From positions 104,027-168,026 of the forward strand of contig VBAT01000014.1 in NCBI GenBank assembly GCA_005884665.1: DNA of 64,000 bases. Direction: 5' to 3'. Below are positions 16,674-27,234 of the stretch, in pieces. Under the pieces are notes generated by a model, which ran no database searches, was not told where the DNA came from, and saw only the letters and a list, made by a program, of their open reading frames with translations. Positions within the stretch are counted from its first letter, which is position 1. Every line of letters begins with the position of its first letter. A program made the translations under genes and the position numbers. The stretch is from Bacteroidota bacterium (GTDB lineage: Bacteria; Bacteroidota; Bacteroidia; Chitinophagales; Chitinophagaceae).

Positions 16674-18017
16674 ATGAAACAGGAAACATTAATACAGCGA
16701 TTGAAATTTTATTTTACTCCCAATGACGGTCGCTATGAAGACCTGAAAAAAGGAAATCTCGCAAAAAATATTGCTAAGGATCTGACGGCGGGGTTGATCG
16801 TAGCAGCAGTGGCAATTCCGCTGGCTATGGGTTTTGCCATGGCAAGCGGGTTAAGACCCGAGCAGGGAATTGTGGGTGGTGCAATAGCCGGGTTATTCGG
16901 CGCTTTGTTCGGCGGTTCCAAATACCAGGTGTATGGACCTACTGCCGCATTTATCCCCGTGATTGCAGGACTGATGGCGATTTACAGTCACGGCTTTCTT
17001 GTGCTCGCTGCATTGGTTGCAGGCGTATTGCTTTTGTTATCAGGCCTCTTCCGTTTTGGCCGCATCGTCGAAAAAGTCCCGCATTCGATCGTTGTCGGAT
17101 TCACGATCGGTATCGCCATTGTCATCGCGTTTTCGCAGATAGGTGAAGTATTGGGATTTAAAGAAAAGATCGGCTATGGTATCATCGACCAGGTAGGATT
17201 TGTGATATCTCATATTGGCGAAGCGAATTTTTTCGCGGTGCTCATAGCATTGATAACTTTTATACTGTGCAAAATATTCCTGAAAGTATCAAGCTTTATT
17301 CCCGGCCCGTTGATCGCATTGGCATTTGGCTTTATAGCTGGCCAGACATTCTGGGCCGACAAGGGATTGATCCTAATCGCTGATAAGTTCGGAAGTATTC
17401 CGACAGACTTTTCAAAGATCACACCACCGGTGTTGCCTGAAGCATGGAGCGGCAAAGTTGTATTTGATCTTTTGTATTTCGCTTTTGCTATCTATATCGT
17501 ATCGGCAATTGAAAGCCTGCTATGCTCCCGGATGGCCGATCGTCTTGCCAATAACAAAGGCATCCCATTCAACCCCAACAAAGAATTATGGGGACAGGGT
17601 ATGGTAAACATTTTCACACCACTTTTTAATGGATTCCCTCATACCGGGGCGTTGGCAAGAACAGCCGTAAATATTCGCTTAGGCGCTGTTTCACCGCTGG
17701 CAGGTATAGCCAAGTTCGCATTCAAACTCGGACTCGCGGCTTTCCTGGCTATTTATCTTGAACAGGTGCCAATGGCATGCATCGGCGGTATTCTCCTTTA
17801 TGTAGCAACCGGCATGGTGAAAGTAAAAGAGATAAAAGAAGTATTAGGCATGAGTAAATTCCATATCGCATTAATGGTGTACACAGCAGCTATGGTCCCC
17901 TTATTTGGCTTTATGCCTGCTGTTGTTTCGGCTATTGTCATTTATGCGATCGCTTATCGCTGGCTCAAAAAGGAACAAAAGGCCATGCCGATGAATGAGC
18001 AGGAACTTGCTGCATAA
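16674..18017 (+). CDS. SulP-family anion transporter, probable bicarbonate carrier
   Basis: 447 residues from ATG 16674; an ATG at 16629 would add fifteen residues. It has ten or more hydrophobic segments, and DLTAGLIVAAVAIPLAMGFA near the start is the SulP signature. QVYGPTAAFIPVIAG and NGFPHTGALARTAVNIR are conserved core helices. It ends without a STAS domain, unlike many SulP proteins. Its position between two beta-carbonic anhydrases argues for bicarbonate rather than sulfate as substrate, but this is context only. A strong terminator follows. Confidence 0.85.
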   Translation: MKQETLIQRLKFYFTPNDGRYEDLKKGNLAKNIAKDLTAGLIVAAVAIPLAMGFAMASGLRPEQGIVGGAIAGLFGALFGGSKYQVYGPTAAFIPVIAGLMAIYSHGFLVLAALVAGVLLLLSGLFRFGRIVEKVPHSIVVGFTIGIAIVIAFSQIGEVLGFKEKIGYGIIDQVGFVISHIGEANFFAVLIALITFILCKIFLKVSSFIPGPLIALAFGFIAGQTFWADKGLILIADKFGSIPTDFSKITPPVLPEAWSGKVVFDLLYFAFAIYIVSAIESLLCSRMADRLANNKGIPFNPNKELWGQGMVNIFTPLFNGFPHTGALARTAVNIRLGAVSPLAGIAKFAFKLGLAAFLAIYLEQVPMACIGGILLYVATGMVKVKEIKEVLGMSKFHIALMVYTAAMVPLFGFMPAVVSAIVIYAIAYRWLKKEQKAMPMNEQELAA

Positions 18018-18051
18018 CCTTCCGTGTGGTTTTGGTGGTGTCCGTGCCCTC

Positions 18052-18096
18052 AACATCGTTTGACATATCGAAAGATATGCTCAGACGATGTTTTTT
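18052..18096 (+). terminator. intrinsic terminator after the SulP gene
   Basis: AACATCGT (18052-18059) pairs with ACGATGTT (18085-18092), and CATATC (18064-18069) with GATATG (18074-18079) around a GAAA loop; T6 follows from 18091. The hairpin overlaps an upstream start option for the next gene, which supports ATG 18130 as its true start. Confidence 0.85.
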
Positions 18097-18129
18097 AATT
18101 TATCTTGCCGCCAGTCTAAACCGGGTTGT

Positions 18130-18765
18130 ATGAAAGCATATGAAAAACTGCTGGTTGAAAATAAAAAATGGGCAGGTGATAAAGTAAAAGAAGATCCTCA
18201 TTATTTCGACAGGCTGGAGCATTTGCAAACACCGGAATTCTTATGGATCGGTTGCAGCGATAGCCGTGTGCCTGCCAATGAGATCACAGGTACACAGCCG
18301 GGTGAAATATTTGTTCACCGCAATGTGGCCAACCTCGTGATCAATAACGATGTCAACCTGCTAAGCGTGCTGGACTATGCAGTCAATCACCTCAAGGTGA
18401 AACATGTTATCGTATGCGGGCATTATGGATGTGGCGGTATCAAGTCTGCATTGACCAATCACGATTTTAAAGCCGTACTGAATATGTGGCTGAGAAGCAT
18501 CAAAGATGTTTACCGAATACATCGTTCAGAGCTTGATAGTATCACAAATGAAGATAAGAAAACAGATCGTCTCGTTGAACTGAATGTGCAGGAGCAAATA
18601 TTTAACCTGGCCAAAACATCTATCGTTCAACGGGCATGGAAGAACGAACAGCGGCCGCACCTGCATGGCTGGGTATACGGATTAAAGGATGGATTGATCA
18701 AACCGGTTTGCGAAATGAATGCCGGTACTCATATCGATCCATTGTATGAATACGACGATTTGTGA
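18130..18765 (+). CDS. beta-carbonic anhydrase, second copy
   Basis: 211 residues from ATG 18130, chosen because the longer frame starts inside the preceding terminator. The zinc ligands are present: Cys42-Ser-Asp44-Ser-Arg46 and His98-Tyr-Gly-Cys101. The sequence (FLWIGCSDSRVPANEITG, CGHYGCGGI) is closer to the E. coli Can / plant-type beta class than the first copy, so the two are diverged paralogues and not a recent duplication. Cytoplasmic. Confidence 0.92.
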   Translation: MKAYEKLLVENKKWAGDKVKEDPHYFDRLEHLQTPEFLWIGCSDSRVPANEITGTQPGEIFVHRNVANLVINNDVNLLSVLDYAVNHLKVKHVIVCGHYGCGGIKSALTNHDFKAVLNMWLRSIKDVYRIHRSELDSITNEDKKTDRLVELNVQEQIFNLAKTSIVQRAWKNEQRPHLHGWVYGLKDGLIKPVCEMNAGTHIDPLYEYDDL

Positions 18766-18826
18766 TCAGGTGTCAGCTGTCAGGTTGCCAGGTGTCGTTA
18801 ATTGGTTAATTTGTTAATCCGTCAGT

Positions 18827-18935
18827 GTCTTGGCGTTTTTTTCGTAGCCCTTCTGCACTTTGCTATAGTTCTTGTATCGAGGAACGCGAAGAACCGCAAG
18901 GATCGCAAAGTTTCTTAAAATATCAGTAGCTAATC
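18827..18935. repeat. dispersed repeat, copy 1 (CACTTTGC / GCAAAGT)
   Basis: The stretch contains GCACTTTGCTATAGTTCTTG, then TATCG, then CGCAAGGATCGCAAAGTTTC and ATATCAGTAGCTA. A clearly related sequence lies at 46950-47035. The CACTTTGC and GCAAAGT parts are also complementary, giving a weak hairpin. No coding potential is seen. Confidence 0.6.
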
Positions 18936-18961
18936 CCCTATGTAAAAAGAATTCCTGCTTT

Positions 18962-20050
18962 ATGCGTTTACTTTCGTTTATACTCGTCGTATCTATTTTT
19001 GCCAGTTGTAATAGTTCTACATCAAAAGAAACGACAAGCAATGGAGATTGGACACTTGTTCCTTTTGTAAAAGCGGACGAAGTCAATCCTGTCCTGATCC
19101 CCGATTCCACTACAACTTTCAACTGTCCAATCATTGGCAATGTAAAATGGGAAGCCAAGGACGTTTTCAATCCGGCAGTCGTGGTACGACACGATACCAT
19201 TTTTCTTTTGTACCGCGCCGAAGACAAGGTTGGAAAATTTGCCGGCACTTCCCGGATCGGCCTGGCCTGGAGCAATGATGGATTGCATTTTACCAGGCAT
19301 CCGGTACCAGTTTTATATCCCGACAACGATTCCCAGAAAAAATATGAATGGGAAGGTGGTTGTGAAGATCCCAGGGTAGTGGAAGATGAAAATGGGACTT
19401 ATTTTATGAGCTACACCGCATACGACGGGGATAAAGCAAGATTAATGGTTGCATCGTCCAAAGACCTTTATCATTGGCAAAAACACGGATTGGCATTTAG
19501 CCCGGGAACGATTGAATCGGGCTGGAGCAAGTCTGGCTCAATCGTCAGCAGCTATAAAAACGGAACCCCGGTAGCCACCAGGATCAACGGCAAGTACTGG
19601 ATGTATTGGGGCGATACACATATCTTTCTTGCAGTATCAGACGACCTTAAATATTGGAATGTCCTGGTATCGTTGCAAAGTGGTCCTATATCTTTTCTTC
19701 CCCCGAGACCGGGAAAATTTGATAGCGATCTTGTTGAACCCGGACCACCCGCAATGATCACCGATAGCGGTATCCTTCTTTTATATAATAGCCGGAATGT
19801 TCATTCAAAGGGAGATTCAACACTTCCGGAGGGCACCTATACCGCCGGCCAGGCCCTTTTCGACAAAAACGATCCGCGGGAAATACTTCATCGTGTGGAT
19901 ACACCGTTTATGAAACCTGACAAACCGTATGAAATAAACGGGCAGGTAAACAATGTCTGTTTTATTGAAGGTCTTGTAAAATATAAAGGCAAATGGTTCC
20001 TGTACTACGGGACTGCCGACTCAAAGATCGCCGTTGCAGTAAAGCAATAG
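18962..20050 (+). CDS. GH130-family glycoside phosphorylase/hydrolase, lipoprotein
   Basis: 362 residues from ATG 18962, which gives a clean lipoprotein signal (IFASC, Cys16). The fold is a five-bladed propeller family with FNPAVVVRHDTIFLLYRAED, IGLAWSNDGLHF and the hallmark EGGCEDPRVV. Asp136 of EDPR is the general acid position in GH130. C-terminal INGQVNNVCFIEGLVKYKGK and YYGTADSKIAVA fit the family. Most GH130 members act on beta-mannosides; lipidated surface or periplasmic members are often hydrolases. The exact linkage cannot be assigned. Confidence 0.85.
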   Translation: MRLLSFILVVSIFASCNSSTSKETTSNGDWTLVPFVKADEVNPVLIPDSTTTFNCPIIGNVKWEAKDVFNPAVVVRHDTIFLLYRAEDKVGKFAGTSRIGLAWSNDGLHFTRHPVPVLYPDNDSQKKYEWEGGCEDPRVVEDENGTYFMSYTAYDGDKARLMVASSKDLYHWQKHGLAFSPGTIESGWSKSGSIVSSYKNGTPVATRINGKYWMYWGDTHIFLAVSDDLKYWNVLVSLQSGPISFLPPRPGKFDSDLVEPGPPAMITDSGILLLYNSRNVHSKGDSTLPEGTYTAGQALFDKNDPREILHRVDTPFMKPDKPYEINGQVNNVCFIEGLVKYKGKWFLYYGTADSKIAVAVKQ

Positions 20051-20065
20051 TATTAATTTCGCACT

Positions 20066-20968
20066 ATGTCAATTGAAGTAAAGAACCTTTTGAAAGAATA
20101 CGGTGAACAAAAAGCCGTCAACGATATTTCTTTTAAAGTTGGAAAAGGTGAGATCGTTGGTTTCCTGGGACCAAATGGCGCCGGTAAGTCGACCACTATG
20201 AAGATCATTACCGGTTATCTCCAACAAACCGCCGGTGAAGCCTTTGTTTCGGGGATCAATGTAAACGAAGAACCCCTGCAAACGAAAAGGAAGATCGGTT
20301 ATCTGCCGGAATCCAATGCGCTGTACTACGACATGTATGTAAGGGAATATCTTGGATTCGTAGCAGAGGTGCATCAAATAAGCCAAAAACAACAGGCAAT
20401 AGATAAAGCGATAGAAACAGTAAAATTGAACGTGGAGGCAAAAAAGAAAGTAGGGCAATTATCCAAAGGTTATAAGCAAAGAGTTGGACTTGCCGCTGCA
20501 CTTATACATGACCCCGAAGTATTGATCCTGGATGAACCCACTTCAGGTCTCGATCCCAACCAGATCATAGAAATACGGGAGGTGATCAGGCAGCAGGGAA
20601 AGAACAAGACGGTCCTGTTCTCTTCTCATATCTTACAGGAAGTGGAAGCTATATGTGATCGCGTGATCATTATCAATAAAGGCCAACTGGTCGCCGATGA
20701 TAAATTGACCAATCTGCGCAAAAACTCAACGGGGCAGACAAAAGTAATTTTAGAATTAAAAGAAACTGTTGACGAAGAAGTGATGAGTTCTGTTTTTGGT
20801 AAAAGTGTCAGCCGCATCAATCCCAATTCGTGGAGATTTGATACCCATGATCCGGAAAAACTAAAGAAAGAAATACTGCAGCTCACCCTGCAAAACAATC
20901 TTAACATAGTTTCGCTACAAAGTGAAACGACGAACTTGGAAGATGTATTCAGAGGCCTAACAGCTTAA
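20066..20968 (+). CDS. gldA: GldA-type ABC transporter ATP-binding protein
   Basis: 300 residues. Walker A is GPNGAGKST (35-43), the signature is LSKGYKQRVGLAAAL (132-146), and Walker B is VLILDEPTSGLD with Asp156-Glu157. The C-terminal extension after about 220 is the length seen in GldA, the ATPase of the GldAFG transporter linked to gliding motility and to type IX secretion organisms. No gldF/gldG follows here, so the permease is elsewhere or the protein serves another ABC-2 exporter. The symbol is therefore given with moderate confidence. Confidence 0.8.
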   Translation: MSIEVKNLLKEYGEQKAVNDISFKVGKGEIVGFLGPNGAGKSTTMKIITGYLQQTAGEAFVSGINVNEEPLQTKRKIGYLPESNALYYDMYVREYLGFVAEVHQISQKQQAIDKAIETVKLNVEAKKKVGQLSKGYKQRVGLAAALIHDPEVLILDEPTSGLDPNQIIEIREVIRQQGKNKTVLFSSHILQEVEAICDRVIIINKGQLVADDKLTNLRKNSTGQTKVILELKETVDEEVMSSVFGKSVSRINPNSWRFDTHDPEKLKKEILQLTLQNNLNIVSLQSETTNLEDVFRGLTA

Positions 20969-21001
20969 ATCCGAAGAAAGAATATCGAAACCCGAAAAGA
21001 A

Positions 21002-21042
21002 AAACCCGAAAATGTGGCCACCTGGGAAACATTTTCGGGTTT
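21002..21042. terminator. bidirectional terminator between gldA and the M16 protease
   Basis: AAACCCGAAAATGT (21002-21015) pairs with ACATTTTCGGGTTT (21029-21042), a 14-bp stem between two convergent genes, with A/T-rich ends for both directions. Confidence 0.75.
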
Positions 21043-21065
21043 CGGAATTAAGGTCTTTGGATCTT

Positions 21066-23795
21066 CTAAAAGGCTTTCTTCTGGAAATCACCCGAAAAAA
21101 TCAGTACCAGTTTTGATTTATCAAAATACTTACTCATGGCTGCATTGACAGCCGCCAGGTTTAAAGCTTTGATCCTGGCTTCAAAACCTGTGTATTCATC
21201 CAGGTTGCGATCATCCCGCAAATAAACGCGCAGCAAGTCGGCCAGGTAAGCATTATCGCCCAAAGAAGTTTTGTTTTGTTCCAGCCAGGCTTTTACCGAG
21301 TTTTTTAATTCGTCTTCAGTAAAACCCGCTCCAATGGCTTTATCAATCTCCTGGCGCAACGCAGAATCAAGCCGTCCTTTATAAATGGGATTGTAAGCAG
21401 CATATAATCCCCAGTTAGTAACATCATATTTATATTCCGAATTGATAAAGGTCCCGGCTCCATAGCTCATGCCTTCATTTTCCCTGAGACGCTGCGGTAT
21501 TCTTGACGAAAGAAATGCGCCGCCGCCCAATAATTCGTTTGCCATAAATAAAGCAGGATAATCGGCGTGTTTTTCCGAAATATTCAGGTTGATATTTCCA
21601 ATCAGGGCTGCATTTGTTTTGTCCGGAGTCGCAACGGATTCTATTGTCGCCGGTACATCAAAATATTTTGGTTCCACTGCCTTATACGTCATCTTGCTGT
21701 TCCATTTGCCAAAGGAACTTTGTAAGAAATCCGTCACCTGCTTCTTATCGATCTCACCTACAAATGAAGAAAGCGAATTATTGGCGCCATAAAAATCTGC
21801 ATAGAATTTCTTTACGTCTTCCAGTTTTATTTTTTTCAGGTCCTGCAGGCTCTCATCGACATCGGAAGCATAAAGCGGATGGCCCTTAGGATACTTTGTC
21901 GTTATCTTTTGAAGTTTGGTGAACGCAGCATTGAAAGGTTCATTCCTGTTTGCCTCATAGTTCGCTTTGGTATCCAAAACGACTTTATCAAACTCCGCTG
22001 CATCGAATTTTGGGTGATGCAGGATATCATCCAGCAAGACGATCGCGGCCGGAAGATTTTGCTTGTCGGTACTTAGGGCAATAACAATTCCGGTAGAACT
22101 GCCATAAATTGAAATGTCCGTTTTAAGACGGTCCAGCTCATCACTGATCTGTTTTTTTGTTCGGGAGGTGGTCCCTGTTTTAAGCATGGCGGCTGTTACC
22201 TGGGCTATCTCAGTTTTATTCATCAGGCTGTTCTCATCACCCATTCGCAAAGAGACCCTGGCATTTATTTTATCTCCCTTGGTTGGCTTTTCAAGCAATA
22301 CATATTTACCTCCATTGGGCAGCTTGCCATATACCGCGTTCTTCCTGATATTTTCAATGCTGTTTTCAAAATCTGCTTTTTGTGCAGCCACTGCTTTTCC
22401 TTTATATCCATCCAGCAATTTGGCGATATCGGGTGTTTCATCCACCCTGGTGCGCTCAGGCGTATTAGTTTCGGGTATGAAAACACCATAAGTACGGTTG
22501 GAAGTTTTATAATATCTCCTCGCCGCTTCTTTGACATCGGCAACCGTCAGTTTCTCCAACTGGTCGCGGTACCAGAACCATAGTCTCCAGTCGCCTGCCC
22601 CAATCGCCTCGGTAAGAGCGATGGCCAGGTCCATTGTCTTGTTTATTGTATTCTCCAAAAATTTGATCCGATTGTTTCTTGCGCGGGCAAGGTCTTCGTC
22701 GGTGATATTCATAACAGGTATTTCATCCGCTGCATGAAGCAGGACCCATTTGGCGCTATCAAGGCTTTTGTCTTTTGGCACTTCTACCTGGAAGTACGTG
22801 TAGCCCGGATCATGCAGGGTCTGGGAATAGCCGAAGAGCTTCGAAGCCATTTTTGTCTCCACCAGTTTTTTATAAAATACACCTGAAGGATCATTGGTGA
22901 GAATTTCAACCAGCGCATCATTGGCTGCATAATCTTTATCAGCAACCGAAGGAGTGTGATAAGCCATACCGATATACTGAATATCGCCAGCCCTGCGAAG
23001 TTCCACATTTCTTTCTCCATCCTGCGGAGGCTCTACTGTATAAGTTGGTTGCAATACACGGGAAGGTTTGGGGATTGGTCCAAAGAATTGTTTGACATAA
23101 TCTAGCGCTTTCTTTTCATCAAATTTTCCGGCAATGATCAGGACCGCATTATCGGGTTGATAATATTTTTTATAAAATGCCCTGAGATTATCAGCCTTTA
23201 CCCGTTCAATATCTTCTTTGCTGCCAATAGTCGATTTGCCATAGTTATGCCAGAGATACATGGCGGAGAGTATTCGCTCATTGAGAACATTGCTTGGATA
23301 GTTTTCGCCAATTTCAAATTCATTACGGACAACACTGAACTCTTTAGCCAACTCTTCCGGCAATATCTTGGAATGTATCATGCGATCAGCTTCCATATCG
23401 ATCGCCCAGCTCAGGTTTTCGTCAGAGGCCGACAATATTTCATAATAATTGGTGCGATCATACCAGGTCGTTCCGTTTGCAGAGGCGCCTTTATCGGCAA
23501 TTGCTTTCTTGATGTCTGTGAATTTCTCGCATTGCTTGAACAGCATATGTTCTATCAGGTGGGCCATTCCTGTTTCGCCATATCCTTCGTGGCGGGAGCC
23601 GACCTTGTAAACTATATTGATGGCTATGTTTGTTTGCGAACCATCTGGAATAAGCAGGACACGCAGGCCATTATCCAGTTCGTATTCTTTAATACCCTCG
23701 ACAGTTGTCACCAGTTTTGGCGTTGACTGTGTTAACCCGCTTTTAAAACTCAATAAAAGAAGGCTGAAAGCAACAAAGAAGGTGGTGTATCTCAT
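21066..23795 (-). CDS. M16-family zinc protease, two tandem domains
   Basis: 909 residues with an N-terminal signal peptide (about 1-22). The inverted zinc motif is His79-Leu-Ile-Glu82-His83, in MAHLIEHMLF, so the first half is catalytic. The second half, from about 480, repeats the fold without the zinc motif (RVSLRMGDENSLMNKTE), as in pitrilysin/PqqL-type proteins. Expected location is the periplasm, cutting peptides. It is transcribed alone. A 121-bp tandem repeat lies directly upstream of its start. Confidence 0.9.
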   Translation of the reverse strand: MRYTTFFVAFSLLLLSFKSGLTQSTPKLVTTVEGIKEYELDNGLRVLLIPDGSQTNIAINIVYKVGSRHEGYGETGMAHLIEHMLFKQCEKFTDIKKAIADKGASANGTTWYDRTNYYEILSASDENLSWAIDMEADRMIHSKILPEELAKEFSVVRNEFEIGENYPSNVLNERILSAMYLWHNYGKSTIGSKEDIERVKADNLRAFYKKYYQPDNAVLIIAGKFDEKKALDYVKQFFGPIPKPSRVLQPTYTVEPPQDGERNVELRRAGDIQYIGMAYHTPSVADKDYAANDALVEILTNDPSGVFYKKLVETKMASKLFGYSQTLHDPGYTYFQVEVPKDKSLDSAKWVLLHAADEIPVMNITDEDLARARNNRIKFLENTINKTMDLAIALTEAIGAGDWRLWFWYRDQLEKLTVADVKEAARRYYKTSNRTYGVFIPETNTPERTRVDETPDIAKLLDGYKGKAVAAQKADFENSIENIRKNAVYGKLPNGGKYVLLEKPTKGDKINARVSLRMGDENSLMNKTEIAQVTAAMLKTGTTSRTKKQISDELDRLKTDISIYGSSTGIVIALSTDKQNLPAAIVLLDDILHHPKFDAAEFDKVVLDTKANYEANRNEPFNAAFTKLQKITTKYPKGHPLYASDVDESLQDLKKIKLEDVKKFYADFYGANNSLSSFVGEIDKKQVTDFLQSSFGKWNSKMTYKAVEPKYFDVPATIESVATPDKTNAALIGNINLNISEKHADYPALFMANELLGGGAFLSSRIPQRLRENEGMSYGAGTFINSEYKYDVTNWGLYAAYNPIYKGRLDSALRQEIDKAIGAGFTEDELKNSVKAWLEQNKTSLGDNAYLADLLRVYLRDDRNLDEYTGFEARIKALNLAAVNAAMSKYFDKSKLVLIFSGDFQKKAF

Positions 23796-23848
23796 AAATA
23801 TTCAGTTTGACTAAAGGTAGTGCTTTATGCAAACGAACATTCGCCGAT

Positions 23849-24121
23849 TTATTGATGCAACAAAATTTTGAGGCCACAGAGAGCCGCTGAGGAGACGAGA
23901 GGGCCACAGAGTAATACTTCTGAATCAGTTCAGACCGTCTTATCTTATTCAATTCCAGCTATGCCGTTCTTATTGATGCAACAAAATTTTGAGGCCACAG
24001 AGAGCCGCTGAGGAGACGAGAGGGCCACAGAGTAATACTTCTGAATCTGTATAGCCGTCTTATTTTATTCAATTCCATCTCCGCGGCTCTCTGCGTAGTC
24101 TCCGCTATTCTCTGTGGCCTA
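23849..24121. repeat. 121-bp direct repeat plus ACAGAG-rich palindrome
   Basis: TTATTGATGCAACAAAATTT begins at 23849 and again at 23970, giving two near-identical units of about 121 bp. Each contains GGCCACAGAGAGCCGCTGAG and GGGCCACAGAG. The end of the second unit runs into TCCGCGGCTCTCTGCG and CTCTGTGGCC (to 24121), the reverse complement of the unit's core, so a long hairpin is possible. No coding potential. It fills the gap between the M16 protease and enolase. Confidence 0.8.
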
Positions 24122-24127
24122 ATGCTT

Positions 24128-24158
24128 TTTGCTACAATGCCTGAAAACTGTTTCTTTG
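24128..24158 (+). promoter_or_regulatory. promoter of eno
   Basis: TTTG at 24128-24131, a 19-nt spacer, then TTTCTTTG at 24151-24158 (TAnnTTTG with one mismatch). Transcription would start near 24164, about 78 nt before the ATG. Confidence 0.5.
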
Positions 24159-24226
24159 CAGCACGAATACGGTCATTTGATAATTATCAACGCCTGCTGC
24201 CATCGCAATCTAATCATCAATCTTAA

Positions 24227-25531
<1,305 letters not shown>

Positions 25532-25536
25532 GATTT

Positions 25537-25713
25537 GCCCACAGAGAGACGCAGAGCTTTTACCCAGTGGTCTTAATGGCAAAACAAAAAAAAGAAACAT
25601 GGTGGCTTTGTTTGAAAAGTTGGATTAGCTGGGAGAGCCACAGAGCTTTTTCTCTGTTGTCTTCATAGTTTTTCTCTGAGGCTCTCTGTGTCTTCTCAGC
25701 GGCTCTCTGTTGT
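25537..25713. repeat. ACAGAG-rich degenerate palindromic repeats
   Basis: Repeated CCACAGAG / CTCTGTG elements after enolase: CCCACAGAGAGACGCAGAGC at the left, GAGAGCCACAGAGC in the middle, then GAGGCTCTCTGTGTCTTCTC and GCGGCTCTCTGTTG at the right. They resemble the elements at 23849-24121 and can pair with each other. No ORF. Confidence 0.65.
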
Positions 25714-25795
25714 TAATGACTGAAAATGTGTAAAAGAAAAATTGATGCAATTGATCACCGAAAGTGAAAATGATTAACTTTATTGTGCAGTCAAT

Positions 25796-26110
25796 ATGAA
25801 ATTGCTAACCAACATTCCCGCCTGGATCACTAACAAATTCTTCATCGCTACCGCTGTGTTTGCAGCTATCATGTTGTTTTTGGATAAAAATGATTTGTTT
25901 ACCCGGGTGGACCGTGACCGGCAGTTACGGGAATTAGTCAAAAGCAAACAGTACCTGATAGGCCAAATCGCGGCGGAACAGGCTGTCCTGGATAAAATGA
26001 AGACCAACCCCGGTACCCTGGAAAAATACGCCCGCGAAAAATACCTGATGAAACGCGATAACGAGGACCTGTATATTATCCCTGAAAATTCCCCAGAGCC
26101 CAAGAATTAG
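25796..26110 (+). CDS. FtsB/DivIC-like septum formation initiator
   Basis: 105 codons including stop. A short cytoplasmic start, one membrane helix (about 14-29, FFIATAVFAAIMLFLD) and a coiled-coil segment (VDRDRQLRELVKSKQYLIGQ) are followed by the family end LEKYAREKYLMKRDNEDLYI. This is the layout of FtsB/DivIC, a bitopic divisome protein that bridges FtsL and FtsQ. Placement after enolase is a very common arrangement for ftsB in bacteria. A possible promoter is TTG (25751) with TAACTTTA (25775-25782). Confidence 0.88.
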   Translation: MKLLTNIPAWITNKFFIATAVFAAIMLFLDKNDLFTRVDRDRQLRELVKSKQYLIGQIAAEQAVLDKMKTNPGTLEKYAREKYLMKRDNEDLYIIPENSPEPKN

Positions 26111-26202
26111 ACTTTTTTGCACAATAAGGATACGGCCATGCCGTTTTATATCTGACATTCTCAAACTGGACATTTATTTTATTGGACATCAATGGTTTGC
26201 TC

Positions 26203-26433
26203 ATGACAAATTTTACACCTGAGGATCTTTTACTGTACCTGTACAAAGAAACCTCTTTGCAACAAACTGCTGACATCGAGGAGGCTTTATCGAAGGATTG
26301 GGCCCTCCGCGAAAAGCTGTCTGTTTTGAAGACATCAATGCAAAGACTGGACAAATTAGTTGTGGCTCCCCGTACTGAAATAGTACTGAATGTACTAAAT
26401 AAGGCCAGGGAAGAATCCACCGAACAGGTTTAA
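26203..26433 (+). CDS. small hypothetical protein
   Basis: 76 residues from ATG 26203; a TTG at 26182 would add seven. It begins MTNFTPEDLLLYLYKETS and continues as a charged helix ending in LNVLNKAREESTEQV. The N-terminal pattern (EDLLLYLYKE..., then EEALSKDW.LREKL) resembles the short helical domain of anti-sigma-like proteins, but there is no membrane segment. It is followed by a very strong terminator. Function unknown. Confidence 0.65.
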   Translation: MTNFTPEDLLLYLYKETSLQQTADIEEALSKDWALREKLSVLKTSMQRLDKLVVAPRTEIVLNVLNKAREESTEQV

Positions 26434-26457
26434 ACATCCTCTTCGATCATCTATTTG

Positions 26458-26486
26458 GCATCGCGCCCTCGGCGCGATGCTTTTTT
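26458..26486 (+). terminator. strong intrinsic terminator
   Basis: GCATCGCGCC (26458-26467) pairs with GGCGCGATGC (26471-26480) around CTC, followed by TTTTTT. It ends the ftsB-like unit and lies upstream of the chosen nth start at 26572. Confidence 0.92.
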
Positions 26487-26571
26487 ATTTCCGCTACTTT
26501 GCTTTTTAAGACAACTCCAGGGCAAAACAACCGGGTTGGAAGATATAACCCACTCCTTAGCTTTGCAAACT

Positions 26572-27234
26572 ATGACCCGAAAAGAACGCTACCAATTCGT
26601 CATTAATTATTTTCTTGAACATAGCCCGGAAGCCGAAACCGAACTGATCTATTATAATCCCTACGAGCTATTGGTAGATGTGATCCTGTCTGCCCAATGT
26701 ACCGACAAACGGGTCAATGAAACGACACCAGCCCTGTTCAGGAAATATCCTACAGTCGAATCGTTGAGCAAAGCCACATTTGAAGAAGTATTTCCTTTCA
26801 TAAAAAGTATCAGCTACCCAAACAATAAAACGAAACACCTGATCGGCATGGCAAAAATGGTCATGGATAAATTCAATGGAAATATTCCCATGACTGTGGA
26901 AGAACTGATGCAACTACCTGGAGTGGGAAGAAAGACCGCTAATGTAATCACCTCTGTAATAGACCAGCAACCCAATATGGCCGTGGATACACATGTTTTC
27001 AGAGTTAGCAAAAGGATCGGGCTCGTTCCTCAAACCGCTTCGACTCCTTATGCTGTAGAAACAGAACTGGTAAAGAACTTCCCGGTTGAATTAATCCATA
27101 AAGCGCACCACTGGCTCATCCTGCATGGACGTTATATCTGCGTGGCGAGATCTCCTAAATGCGAGCAATGCGGGATCAGACCTGCCTGTCATTATTATAA
27201 CACGAAGGTTAAGCCATCCCTTCAAAAGCAGTAA
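26572..27234 (+). CDS. nth: endonuclease III (DNA glycosylase/AP lyase)
   Basis: 220 residues from ATG 26572. The open frame extends upstream through the terminator, so a later start was chosen. It removes oxidised pyrimidines and cuts abasic sites. The helix-hairpin-helix is LPGVGRKTA with catalytic Lys121, and the catalytic Asp139 is in AVDTHVFR. The [4Fe-4S] cluster ligands are Cys190-x6-Cys197-x2-Cys200-x5-Cys206. All key residues are intact and the length is normal. Confidence 0.95.
   Translation: MTRKERYQFVINYFLEHSPEAETELIYYNPYELLVDVILSAQCTDKRVNETTPALFRKYPTVESLSKATFEEVFPFIKSISYPNNKTKHLIGMAKMVMDKFNGNIPMTVEELMQLPGVGRKTANVITSVIDQQPNMAVDTHVFRVSKRIGLVPQTASTPYAVETELVKNFPVELIHKAHHWLILHGRYICVARSPKCEQCGIRPACHYYNTKVKPSLQKQ

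Noticed and set aside
18088-18129. Longer start for the second carbonic anhydrase
   Set aside because: It begins inside the preceding terminator.
23849-24121. CRISPR-like array
   Set aside because: There are only two 121-bp units, no regular short repeats with spacers, and no cas genes.
26455-26571. Longer start for endonuclease III
   Set aside because: The extension would cover a strong terminator hairpin and is not part of the family.
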